From positions 62,001-126,000 of the forward strand of contig JAJBTU010000015.1 of assembly GCA_020860715.1 (NCBI GenBank): a stretch of DNA of 64,000 nt, read 5' to 3'. Positions 18,754-27,708 of the stretch are shown here, piece by piece; the first letter of the stretch is position 1; the number at the start of each line of letters is the position of its first letter. Made by a program: the position numbers and the translations under genes. Source of the DNA: Clostridiales bacterium. GTDB taxonomy: Bacteria > Bacillota > Clostridia > Lachnospirales > Lachnospiraceae. The notes beneath the pieces were generated by a model, which did not search any database, was not told where the DNA came from, and saw only the letters and a program-made list of their open reading frames with translations.

Positions 18754-19539
18754 ATGGCAAAATTTGTAACGATTGGTGAGAGACTTTCCACCACTGCTCC
18801 GGCAGTCAACAAAGCGTTTACCGAGAGAGACCCGGAGCCGATTCTCAAAAGAGCAAAACAGCAGCTCGATGCCGGCGCGGTATATCTGGATGTAAACATC
18901 GGACCTGCAGAGGCAGACGGAGAAGATCTGATGAAGTGGGCGGTACAGCTCCTTCAGAGTAATTTTGATAATGTTCCGCTTGCGCTGGATACCTCCAACA
19001 AGAAGGCAATCGAGGCTGGCATTTCGGTTTACAACCGTTCCAAAGGCAAGCCGATTGTAAACTCCGCGGATGCATCCGGAAGAATTGAGAACATTGATCT
19101 GGCTGCGGCAAATGACGCCATCGTTATCGCGCTTTGCAACGGCGAGGGAATCGCAAAGGACAATGATGAGCGTATGGGTTACTGCCAGATGCTTCTGGAA
19201 AGAGGCATGGAGCTTGGCATGGAACCGACCGATATGTGGTTTGACCCGCTGTTCCTTGTTGTAAAGGGTATGCAGGACAAGCAGATGGAGATCCTGGAAT
19301 TTATCAAAATGCTCTCCGACATGGGTCTGAACTCCACCGGCGGTCTTTCCAATAACTCCAATGGTATGCCGAAGCACATCCGTCCGATCATGGATTCCGC
19401 TCTGGTAGCAATGGCTATGATGCAGGGTCTTACCTCTGCAATCGTAAACCCGAACGACCTGCGTCTGATGGAGACCATCAAGTCCTGCGACGTGTTCAAG
19501 AGCAATACGCTGTATGCGGATTCCTATCTGGAGATCTGA
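18754..19539 (+). CDS. acsE: Methyltetrahydrofolate:corrinoid/iron-sulfur protein methyltransferase
   Basis: Pterin-binding domain: FVTIGERLSTTAPAVNKAF, GAVYLDVNIGPAEADGEDLM, STGGLSNNSNGMP. Confidence 0.95.
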   Translation: MAKFVTIGERLSTTAPAVNKAFTERDPEPILKRAKQQLDAGAVYLDVNIGPAEADGEDLMKWAVQLLQSNFDNVPLALDTSNKKAIEAGISVYNRSKGKPIVNSADASGRIENIDLAAANDAIVIALCNGEGIAKDNDERMGYCQMLLERGMELGMEPTDMWFDPLFLVVKGMQDKQMEILEFIKMLSDMGLNSTGGLSNNSNGMPKHIRPIMDSALVAMAMMQGLTSAIVNPNDLRLMETIKSCDVFKSNTLYADSYLEI

Positions 19540-19737
19540 TAGATTTTCTGGCTTACGTGCTATATTACAGTAAGAAGATGATACTACGGATTGCTTCGTG
19601 CTTCGCACTTTCGCAATCCTAAAAACATTCGGAATTCGCTCATTTGAGCAGCGTTTTTTGCTGCGATGCTTCTCGAACTACTAATGTTCGAGAAGATTCC
19701 ATGACTATGGCAAATGGCTACTTCCTCATGTTTTTGC

Positions 19738-19805
19738 GGTCCCAAAGGTCATGAATAGGAACGCTGGCGTTCCATTCCTGACCTTTTGTCCCTTGTATTA
19801 TCCAT
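19738..19805 (-). repeat. Dispersed palindromic repeat, family 2, copy B (inverted relative to 12111-12177)
   Basis: Reverse complement GGATAATACAAGGGACAAAAGGTCAGGAATGGAACGCCAGCGTTCCTATTCATGACCTTTGGGACCG. Confidence 0.75.
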
Positions 19806-19965
19806 ATACCCGGGGAGTATACGACAGTTTTTTATTCTGTTTGTATACTGCTCCGGGTATATATGTATAGGAAACGACAAAATTTTTTGCCGCTTTCTAT
19901 AGCTTGCATTTTCAATCATGTACCTGCTATTAGGTAAAAACCGAACATTTATGGAGAGAAAAACT

Positions 19966-21897
19966 ATGTTTAAGGTGACTTTTCAATTTGAGAACGGCAG
20001 CGAGACAGTAGGCTATGCTCTGGAAGGAGAGAGCTTGCTGGATGTAGCTAAAAAGATGAATGTCGCGATCGATGCGCCGTGTAATGGAAATGCAGCTTGC
20101 GGAAAATGCAGAGTAAAGCTGGTTGGAGGAGATCTGGACACCAAAAAGACCAGCCATATCTCAGATGAGGAGTTTGCACAGGGATGGAGGTTAGCCTGTG
20201 TGAGCAAGATTAACGCGGATGTGGAAGTGCTGGTTCCTGACATCGCTTCTGCGTATCGCAGCCGGATGAAAGTGGCGGACTTAAGTTCGGCAGAGGAAAT
20301 ACAGATATTTGAAAAGACAAAAACCGACATGGCAGAAGCCGGAATCTCCTTCTGCAACGATCTGGAAGTCGTTGCGATACAGATGGAGGAGCCGTCTCTG
20401 GATGACACCATGCCGGATAACGAACGCCTGATCTGGGCAGTGGAAGCGGCCTGCGGTGTTTCAAAGGTGAAGCTGACTTTTGTTGTGCTCAAAAAGCTGG
20501 CGGAAACACTTAGAAATGCTTCATTTGCGGTAAAATGCGTCATTCGGAAGGCGCAGGCAGATAAGGTCGAAGTGCTGGATATCTATCCGGCTGCCGACGA
20601 CGTGAAGGTATGCGGCCTTGCGGTGGATATCGGTACGACGACCGTATCGGCGCTGATTATTGATATGCTGACCGGTGAAATCCTTGCGAAAGGGTCTTCC
20701 GGAAACGGCCAGATCCGTTACGGCGCGGATGTCATCAACCGTATCATCGAACAGCAGAAGGAGGGCGGCCGCAAAAAGCTGCAGGACGCCATCATCAAGG
20801 AGACACTCAATCCGATGATCCATCAGATGTGCGGCTCGATCGGCATTTCACCGAGGCAGATATACCGGGCGAGTATTGCCGGCAATACGACGATGAACCA
20901 TCTGCTGCTCGGCGTGGACGCGGATCCGGTTCGCATGGAGCCGTTTATCCCGACCTTTTTCGAGACAGATTCTGTCTTTGCGCGGGATCTGGGGCTTCAT
21001 CTTTACGAACATGCCCGTGTGATCATGGCTCCAAACATTGGCAGCTACGTTGGCGGCGATATCACCGCCGGTACGCTCTCCAGCACCATCTGGAACAAAG
21101 AGGAGATGTCTTTGTTTATCGATCTGGGTACGAACGGCGAACTTGTCTTTGGCAATTCGGAATTTATGATGAGTTGTGCCTGCTCCGCGGGTCCCGCTTT
21201 TGAGGGCGGCGACATCAGCTGCGGTATGCGCGCGACGGACGGCGCGATCGAGGCATGTGTGATCGATAAGGATACAATGGAACCGACCTTTTCCATTATC
21301 GGTGACGAAGGACAGAAGGCGGTTGGTCTGTGCGGCTCCGGTATTATCGATGTGATCAGCGAACTGTTCCGCTGCGGCATTATCAGTCCGAAGGGGAAGT
21401 TCATCCGCGAGGGTGCGCGTGTCCGCCATGACCAGTATGGCATGGGCAGCTTTGTACTTGAATTCAAAGAAAATGCGGCTTCCGTAAAGGATATTGAGAT
21501 CACGGAGGTTGATATTGACAGTTTTATCCGCGCAAAGGGCGCGATTTTCTCCGCCATCCGTGTGATGCTGCAGTCGCTTGATTTTGATGTATCCATGATC
21601 GACCATGTCTATGTGGCGGGGGGGATCGGCAGCGGCATCAATATGCGCAACGCTGTCTCCATCGGCATGTTCCCGGATATCGATATGGAGAAATTTACCT
21701 ATATCGGCAATTCTTCCCTGTCCGGAGCTTACGCAATCCTGCTGTCGAACGAGGCGGAGGCAAAGGTTTCCGAGGTGGCGCACAATATGACCTACCTCGA
21801 ACTCAGCAACGAGCCGACATATATGGATGAATTTGTGGCAAGCTGCTTTTTGCCGCACACGGACGCGGGGCTGTTCCCGACTGTGACGATGAAATAA
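19966..21897 (+). CDS. acsV: ASKHA-domain ferredoxin-containing protein, reductive activator of corrinoid proteins (RACo/AcsV-like)
   Basis: N-terminal [2Fe-2S] motif CNGNAACGKCRVKL; GLAVDIGTTTVSALIIDM ASKHA domain; ORF track starts at 19918 but ATG 19966 is the likelier start. Confidence 0.88.
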   Translation: MFKVTFQFENGSETVGYALEGESLLDVAKKMNVAIDAPCNGNAACGKCRVKLVGGDLDTKKTSHISDEEFAQGWRLACVSKINADVEVLVPDIASAYRSRMKVADLSSAEEIQIFEKTKTDMAEAGISFCNDLEVVAIQMEEPSLDDTMPDNERLIWAVEAACGVSKVKLTFVVLKKLAETLRNASFAVKCVIRKAQADKVEVLDIYPAADDVKVCGLAVDIGTTTVSALIIDMLTGEILAKGSSGNGQIRYGADVINRIIEQQKEGGRKKLQDAIIKETLNPMIHQMCGSIGISPRQIYRASIAGNTTMNHLLLGVDADPVRMEPFIPTFFETDSVFARDLGLHLYEHARVIMAPNIGSYVGGDITAGTLSSTIWNKEEMSLFIDLGTNGELVFGNSEFMMSCACSAGPAFEGGDISCGMRATDGAIEACVIDKDTMEPTFSIIGDEGQKAVGLCGSGIIDVISELFRCGIISPKGKFIREGARVRHDQYGMGSFVLEFKENAASVKDIEITEVDIDSFIRAKGAIFSAIRVMLQSLDFDVSMIDHVYVAGGIGSGINMRNAVSIGMFPDIDMEKFTYIGNSSLSGAYAILLSNEAEAKVSEVAHNMTYLELSNEPTYMDEFVASCFLPHTDAGLFPTVTMK

Positions 21898-21914
21898 GGG
21901 AAATCATTTAACAG

Positions 21915-21948
21915 AAAAAGCGGCAGAGCAGTGTTCTGCCGCTTTTTT
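21915..21948. terminator. Intrinsic bidirectional terminator
   Basis: AAAAAGCGGCAGA...TCTGCCGCTTTTTT between convergent acsV and yfcE. Confidence 0.9.
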
Positions 21949-21977
21949 AGCTTTATCTGAAAAAATTTATCTGATTC

Positions 21978-22523
21978 TTACAACGACAGGGAATGATATA
22001 CACTGCCGTCTAAATGTTTCCAGTATACATCGGTGCCTTTCAGCATCATATAGCTGTTCGCACTGCCGTCCTTCGGAATCGAAACGGAGCCGGGATTGAG
22101 ATACAGGTTACGGTCACCGAATGGCTCCCAGGACGGAATATGCGTATGGCCATGCAGCAGGATATCGCCCGGCTGCATGGGCGGCGGTGTGAGTTTCGTA
22201 TAGTGATGCCCGTGGGTGGCGAAGATCAGACGCTCACCTGCCGTCAGAAGGCAGTAATCGGCCAGAACAGGGAATTCCAGCACCATCTGGTCCACTTCCG
22301 TGTCGCAGTTGCCGCGGACGCAGAAAATACTCTCTTTGCGGGCATTCAGCATGGCAATGACCTTTTTGGGCTCATACTCAAGCGGCAGGTCATTGCGCGG
22401 TCCGTGGTATAAAAGATCGCCGAGAAGCAAAAGACGGTCCGCTTTTTCACGATCATAGGCTTCCAGCATTTTTTCACAGAAGTGAGCGGAGCCGTGAATG
22501 TCGGATGCAATCATCAGGTTCAT
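21978..22523 (-). CDS. YfcE family phosphodiesterase
   Basis: MNLMIASDIHGSAHFCEKML...LLLGDLLYHGPRN...VRGNCDTEVDQ...GHTHIP metallophosphatase motifs. Confidence 0.9.
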   Translation of the reverse strand: MNLMIASDIHGSAHFCEKMLEAYDREKADRLLLLGDLLYHGPRNDLPLEYEPKKVIAMLNARKESIFCVRGNCDTEVDQMVLEFPVLADYCLLTAGERLIFATHGHHYTKLTPPPMQPGDILLHGHTHIPSWEPFGDRNLYLNPGSVSIPKDGSANSYMMLKGTDVYWKHLDGSVYHSLSL

Positions 22524-22670
22524 GTCATTTTCCTCCTTATGCCGTGTTAGAATGAAGCTGCTGTTTCCTCTTTTTTTCGCTGATGTCCATTGTGCTCAAT
22601 TCCGGTGAAAAAGTCAACCGTCTTTTTTATTCTTGTTTACACAAAAGTACGAAAGCAATACAGAAATTGC

Positions 22671-22699
22671 TTGAAAAAAAGCGCTTGAAGAGATACAAT
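22671..22699 (+). promoter_or_regulatory. Putative sigma-A promoter for the metV-rnfC2 transcription unit
   Basis: TTGAAA-N17-TACAAT. Confidence 0.6.
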
Positions 22700-22797
22700 G
22701 ATAAAGAATTTCAGAAGCCGATTCTGAAAAATGAGAAACACCTGCAGCTGTACAATTCGGATGCGGCTGCACATCAATTACATAAGGAGGTGAGCGT

Positions 22798-24783
22798 TTG
22801 GAAGACTACACAAAGTACAGGCTGAAAACCCGCGAGGAACTGGCGCAGGCATTATCCGGGACGGATCATATTTTTGTGATTTCCTGCAATAAATGCTTTA
22901 AGGAGTTCGATACGGTTGAAGAGCCGGAACTTGCAGAGTTTGAGAAGATTGCTGCCGAAGAAGGAAAGACCATCACGGGAAGCGCGAGGGTCGATTTTTT
23001 GTGCAACAAAACGCAGACAGCGAAAACGCTTTCTGACATCGTTCCGGAAGGAACGGAGAGCATCTTTGTAGTCTCCTGCGGACTGGGTATCCAGACGATT
23101 GCGGATATGCAGACAGAGTGCTCCGAATCGAAGCCGATCCCGGTCTATTCCGCTACGGATTCGCTGAATTACACCGGACACCATGGCATGGCGCTGACAG
23201 ACAGGGCCTGTGACGCATGTGCACAGTGTTATCTGAATGTGACAGGCGGTATCTGCCCGATCGTGGACTGCTCCAAGAGTCTGGTCAACGGCCAGTGCGG
23301 CGGCGCGAAGAACGGCAAGTGTGAGGTTGACCCGAACAAGGACTGCGCGTGGGAGAAGATTTACCAGAGACTCAAAAAGCAGGGAAGACTGGAAGAATTC
23401 CTGAATCAGCCAGTGCAGATGCGGGATTATTCAAAGACCAGCTTCAAATTTGTACATGACTATGTGACTTCCATTCGGGAGAACAGGCTCGACGGCTATT
23501 ACGGAGGAGTGCATCCTCTTGAAAGAAAGGAATACACCGAGCAGATTGCCCTGCAGAAATTCCCGGAGCCGGAGACGGTAGTGATTCCGCTCTCCATGCA
23601 TGCGGGCGCTCCGGCGACGCCTGTCGTGGCAGTGGGGGATACCGTAAAGGTCGGTCAGAAGATCGGCGAATCCGCAGGCTTTATCAGCAGCCCGGTACAT
23701 TCGAGCGTGAGCGGTACGGTCATCGCGATTGAGGACCGCGGACACGCGACCAGAGGCACCTGCCCGGCCGTTGTGATCCGGTCGGATGGAAAGAATACGC
23801 TGGATGAATCCGTGAAGCCGCACAAATCTCTGGAGGAGCTGACTCCGGAAGAGATTATCGACATCGTAAAAGAGGCCGGAATCGTCGGCATGGGCGGCGC
23901 CGGCTTCCCGACATCCGTAAAACTCAAACCTGCCAAGCCGGTAGACACGATCCTGCTGAACGGCTGCGAGTGTGAACCGTATCTGACGGCAGATCACCGT
24001 GTGATGCTGGAATTCGCGGATGATATCGTATTCGGTCTGCGCGCGATCGTGAAGACAGTTGGCGCCCAAAAGGGACTGATCGTGATCGAGGACAACAAGC
24101 CGGACGCGATCGAAGTCATGAAAGCCAAAGTCGCGGACTATGACAATCTGGATGTGGTTGTCGCAAAGACGAAATACCCGCAGGGCGCTGAGAAGATGCT
24201 GATCAAGCGTGTGATGAAACGTCAGGTGCCGAGCGGCGGACTTCCTGCGGATGTTGGCTGCGTGGTGAGCAATATCAGTACGACCAAGGCGATTTCCGAT
24301 GCGATTCAGAAGGGGATGCCTCTGATCGAGCGAGTAGTTTCCGTGACAGGCGAGCGTTTGAAAAACCCGGGCAATTATATCGTGAAGATCGGTACGAACA
24401 CAAAGGATCTGATCGATTACTGCGGCGGTGTCGTCGGAGACGGAGAGATTACATACAAGGCCGGCGGCCCGATGATGGGATTTGTCTTAAATGACCTGAA
24501 CGTTCCGATCATGAAAGGCTCGAACGGCATCATCTGTGTGGACACCGACCACACGGTGGAACAGCCCTGCATCAAGTGCGGGCGCTGCATGGATGTCTGT
24601 CCGATGGAACTGAAGCCTCTCTATTTCGCGAAGTACGCGGATGAGGAGAACTGGCAGGGTATGAAAGACCAGCATGTGATGGACTGCCTGGAATGCCGCT
24701 GCTGCGAGTATATCTGCTCCTCCAAGATTCCGCTGGTGACAAAGATCAAGGCCGGAAAAGCGGCAGTAAGGGGGATGAAGTGA
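22798..24783 (+). CDS. Fusion of a MetV-like methylene-THF reductase subunit (N-terminal ~220 aa) and RnfC2-like electron-transfer protein (C-terminal ~440 aa)
   Basis: N-terminus paralogous to the 24785-25408 product (CYLNVTGGICPIVDCSKSLVNGQCGGAKNGKCEVDPNKDCAWEKIY); C-terminus RnfC-like: EAGIVGMGGAGFPTSVKL, LLNGCECEPYLTADHR, CIKCGRCMDVCP, CLECRCCEYICSSKIPL. TTG start. Confidence 0.9.
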   Translation: MEDYTKYRLKTREELAQALSGTDHIFVISCNKCFKEFDTVEEPELAEFEKIAAEEGKTITGSARVDFLCNKTQTAKTLSDIVPEGTESIFVVSCGLGIQTIADMQTECSESKPIPVYSATDSLNYTGHHGMALTDRACDACAQCYLNVTGGICPIVDCSKSLVNGQCGGAKNGKCEVDPNKDCAWEKIYQRLKKQGRLEEFLNQPVQMRDYSKTSFKFVHDYVTSIRENRLDGYYGGVHPLERKEYTEQIALQKFPEPETVVIPLSMHAGAPATPVVAVGDTVKVGQKIGESAGFISSPVHSSVSGTVIAIEDRGHATRGTCPAVVIRSDGKNTLDESVKPHKSLEELTPEEIIDIVKEAGIVGMGGAGFPTSVKLKPAKPVDTILLNGCECEPYLTADHRVMLEFADDIVFGLRAIVKTVGAQKGLIVIEDNKPDAIEVMKAKVADYDNLDVVVAKTKYPQGAEKMLIKRVMKRQVPSGGLPADVGCVVSNISTTKAISDAIQKGMPLIERVVSVTGERLKNPGNYIVKIGTNTKDLIDYCGGVVGDGEITYKAGGPMMGFVLNDLNVPIMKGSNGIICVDTDHTVEQPCIKCGRCMDVCPMELKPLYFAKYADEENWQGMKDQHVMDCLECRCCEYICSSKIPLVTKIKAGKAAVRGMK

Positions 24784-24784
24784 T

Positions 24785-25408
24785 ATGCTGATTACCGAAT
24801 TAAAATCAAAAGAAACGATCCTCTCCCTTGTTGATGGAAAGAAAGCGTTTATCATCAACTGCCATGGATGCAGAGAAGTCTACTTCCCTCTTGAGGAGGC
24901 GGCACAGCTTCAGGAAGAGCTGTATGCGGGCGGAAGCGTGACCGGAATTCTGACGACGGATTATATCTGCAACCCGGACAACCTGAAAGTACGCCTGGAG
25001 AGCCATAAGGCTGAGATTGAGGCTGCGGATGTGGTACTGGTCTTTTCCTGCGGCGTCGGCGTGCAGACGGTAGCTTCTTATCTGGAAGACAGGAAAGTCT
25101 GTGCGTGCTGCGACACGAGCCGTCTGCCGGGCTTCCAGGGCGTTACACCGCTGGAGTATGACTGCGGCCAGTGCGGCGAGTGCTATCTGAATCTGACCGG
25201 AGGCATCTGCCCGATCACGGCCTGCTCCAAGAGCCTGGTCAACGGCCAGTGCGGCGGTTCCAAGAACGGCAAATGCGAGGTTGATCCGAATATGGACTGC
25301 GGCTGGGAGCGTATCTACCGCAGACTGGAAAAGATCGGACGTCTGGATGCGCTGAAGTGCCCGACGCAGATCCGTAATTTTGCGACAGATCAGGAAGTTG
25401 CTAAATAA
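24785..25408 (+). CDS. metV: Methylenetetrahydrofolate reductase zinc-binding subunit MetV
   Basis: INCHGCREVYFP...FSCGVGVQT...CGQCGECYLNLTGGICPITACSKSLVNGQCGGSKNGKCEV. Confidence 0.9.
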   Translation: MLITELKSKETILSLVDGKKAFIINCHGCREVYFPLEEAAQLQEELYAGGSVTGILTTDYICNPDNLKVRLESHKAEIEAADVVLVFSCGVGVQTVASYLEDRKVCACCDTSRLPGFQGVTPLEYDCGQCGECYLNLTGGICPITACSKSLVNGQCGGSKNGKCEVDPNMDCGWERIYRRLEKIGRLDALKCPTQIRNFATDQEVAK

Positions 25409-25427
25409 TACGTAGCTATCGTAGCTA

Positions 25428-25638
25428 TTCAGAACAGCAGGCCACAGACCGCCTTCTTCGAAGGCTATATGTCGCTTACGCGTCATATGTCTGAGGCTGA
25501 TGGGCGTTTCGCCCATCCCGAAATGAAAATACAGCCTTTAGCAGATAAACCTGCACATCTCCGCTGTCGCTTCGGTCGGCGCTAAACGAGCGCCACTGGC
25601 GCTCAGCGCCTGTCTTTTCATTTCGATGCTGTTCTGAA
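25428..25638 (+). repeat. 211-bp hairpin-rich element with 12-bp perfect inverted terminal repeats (TTCAGAACAGCA / TGCTGTTCTGAA)
   Basis: Terminal inverted repeat at 25428-25439 and 25627-25638; internal perfect hairpins such as GATGGGCG-TTT-CGCCCATC. Confidence 0.75.
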
Positions 25639-25676
25639 CTATTACACAAATTGTATAGAAACAGGAGTGACAGATC

Positions 25677-26558
25677 ATGAAAATCACAGAATTATTTGAA
25701 CGTGGTGAGTTTGTAGTCACAGCAGAAGTCGGTCCGCCTAAGGGCTGCCACATTGAGAATCTGCTGGAAGAGGCGAAGACGTATTTAAGCGGCATCACGG
25801 CTGTCAATGTGACAGACAACCAGTCGTCCGTCATGCGCCTCGGTTCTCTGGCTACCTGTAAGGCATTAAAGGACGAGGGCCTGACGCCGATTTTCCAGAT
25901 CACCTGCCGCGACAGGAACCGGATCGCGCTGCAGTCGGATCTTTTGAGCGCAGCAATGCTTGGCATTGAGAACGTGCTCCTTTTGACCGGCGACCACACA
26001 AAGCTGGGCGATCATCCGCAGGCAAAGCCGGTCTTCGATCTGGATTCCGTATCGCTGATTCACACGGCGAAACTTCTGGAATCCGGTGTGGATCTTGGCG
26101 GAAATCAGCTGGTCGGCGAACCGCCGAAGTTTGCGAAGGGCGCGGTCGTTTCTCCGTGCAGCGATTCCGTAGACGCACAGCTGGCGAAGATGGAGCGCAA
26201 GGTGGCTGCCGGAGCGGATTACTTCCAGACGCAGGCTGTTTATGAGCCGGAGAAATTCATCAAATTTATGGAAAAGGCGAAGCAGTTCGGCAAACCGGTA
26301 CAGCTTGGCATTGTCATCCCGAAGTCAGCCGGCATGGCGAAGTACATGAATGACAACGTAGCCGGCATTCATGTTCCGCAGGAAATGCTCGATGAACTTC
26401 GCGCAGACAAGGAAAAGACCAAGGCGGGCATCACTGGTGTGGAGATTGCGGCGCGCATTATCAAAGAGTGCAGGCCGTACTGCCAGGGCGTACATATCAT
26501 GGCGCTTGGCTGGGAATCCAAAGTACCGGCGCTTCTTGAACAGGCCGGAATCGCATAA
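25677..26558 (+). CDS. metF: Methylenetetrahydrofolate reductase
   Basis: FVVTAEVGPPKGCHIENLLEEAK; LLLTGDHTKLGDHP; adjacent to metV. Confidence 0.95.
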   Translation: MKITELFERGEFVVTAEVGPPKGCHIENLLEEAKTYLSGITAVNVTDNQSSVMRLGSLATCKALKDEGLTPIFQITCRDRNRIALQSDLLSAAMLGIENVLLLTGDHTKLGDHPQAKPVFDLDSVSLIHTAKLLESGVDLGGNQLVGEPPKFAKGAVVSPCSDSVDAQLAKMERKVAAGADYFQTQAVYEPEKFIKFMEKAKQFGKPVQLGIVIPKSAGMAKYMNDNVAGIHVPQEMLDELRADKEKTKAGITGVEIAARIIKECRPYCQGVHIMALGWESKVPALLEQAGIA

Positions 26559-26560
26559 GA

Positions 26561-26590
26561 AAAAAGGGAACGCTTTCGTTCCCTTTTTCC
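26561..26590 (+). terminator. Intrinsic terminator after metF
   Basis: AAAAAGGGAACG-CTTT-CGTTCCCTTTTT. Confidence 0.9.
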
Positions 26591-26717
26591 ATAAGGAATA
26601 TCCGGCATGGAAGCGACAGCCATGGACAGGCCTGTGATCGGATGGCTTTCAGCCCGGCAATGCGTCAGGAAGTGTCTTTGAGAGAATATTACAGAAAAAT
26701 CAGGGAGAACGGGAATT

Positions 26718-27359
26718 ATGGAAATTGCTTACGAAAAGGACAATAAAGAGAGAGTGCCCTTTGAACATTATCTCGCAGAATATAAAAAAGCGGATCCGCT
26801 GGAGATGAGTGCCCGCACAGGGACTGTCTATGATGAGGAAAAGCAGACGTTTCGGCTGAATTTTATGGGAAATACGTATTCTGTGGCATTTCCGGAGTTC
26901 GCGATCCTGCCGGATAAAGAAGCGGAGGGCCTCTGGCTGCCGATATCGTTGAACGCCGCTCAGATTCTGGTGATACGGTTTCTGCTGGAATGCTGCGCGG
27001 CGAAAAGCACCGGGAAATTTCTGACCTACCGGGAGGTGCCGTGGGGAGAGGTTTATTACCGTCAGTTCAGCGGGCGATGTCTGTCCCGACTGGCTTTTTC
27101 CTATGGGAATAAGCTGGATCAGTTCTGCAGGGCCATGGAAAAACTGGGGGCTGCAAAGCTGGATCAGGGAGACGCCGCGTATGAAATGGAAATTTTTGAC
27201 GGATACCGGGTGCGTTTTCTTCTCTGGGCGGGAGATGAGGAATTCCCTCCCTCTGCGCAGATCCTGTTCAGTGATAATTTTGCGGCCGCCTTTCACGCGG
27301 AGGATCTTGTGGTCGTCTGCGATGTGGTCATCAGCTCGCTGAAAGCGGTGAATGGCTGA
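26718..27359 (+). CDS. DUF3786 domain-containing protein
   Basis: LWLPISLNAAQILVIRFLL...TYREVPWGEVYYRQFSGRCLSRLAFSYGNKLDQF; acetogen-associated family. Confidence 0.75.
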   Translation: MEIAYEKDNKERVPFEHYLAEYKKADPLEMSARTGTVYDEEKQTFRLNFMGNTYSVAFPEFAILPDKEAEGLWLPISLNAAQILVIRFLLECCAAKSTGKFLTYREVPWGEVYYRQFSGRCLSRLAFSYGNKLDQFCRAMEKLGAAKLDQGDAAYEMEIFDGYRVRFLLWAGDEEFPPSAQILFSDNFAAAFHAEDLVVVCDVVISSLKAVNG

Positions 27360-27461
27360 CGAGAGGATGTGTCCCGTGAAAACAACAGCGGTTTTTCTTG
27401 ACGTGAGCCGCCTGTTCGACTTATAATTTACAATAAAAGTGTCGTCAATAGACAGGCCTGC

Positions 27462-27489
27462 GTCCTCGATTCGCAGTGCGAATCGGGAC
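27462..27489 (+). repeat. 28-nt palindromic element, family 1, copy B
   Basis: GTCCTCGATTCGCAGTGCGAATCGGGAC; same length and ends as 16244-16271 with paired stem changes. Confidence 0.75.
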
Positions 27490-27583
27490 AAATCGTGCCA
27501 TGCTTGCATGGCTGAGAGCATGGATATTAGTCGACTTTTATATTTAGTGCTGCCCGTGAAGCGGGCATGAAAGTTTAGAAACA

Positions 27584-27622
27584 GTTCAGAACAGCAAGAC
27601 GGTCTGTGGCCTGCGGTTCAGA
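27584..27622 (+). repeat. Partial family-3 element GTTCAGAACAGCA...CGGTCTGTGGCCTGC...GTTCAGAAC
   Basis: CGGTCTGTGGCCTGC (27600-27614) is the exact reverse complement of 25437-25451. Confidence 0.7.
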
Positions 27623-27708
27623 ACAAATACTATTCACTGCAACGATCAGATTCCGGCCCGGAAAAAAAGAAATCGGCACAGAGAGCCGGAACGAAGAAGG
27701 AGGACAAT

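Noticed and set aside
18361-19608. 415-aa minus-strand ORF opposite acsC/acsE
   Set aside because: Antisense to two well-supported genes and spans their spacer; no protein motif.
20848-21858. 336-aa minus-strand ORF opposite acsV
   Set aside because: Shadow ORF; His/Arg/Ala-rich composition typical of antisense frames in moderately GC-rich DNA.
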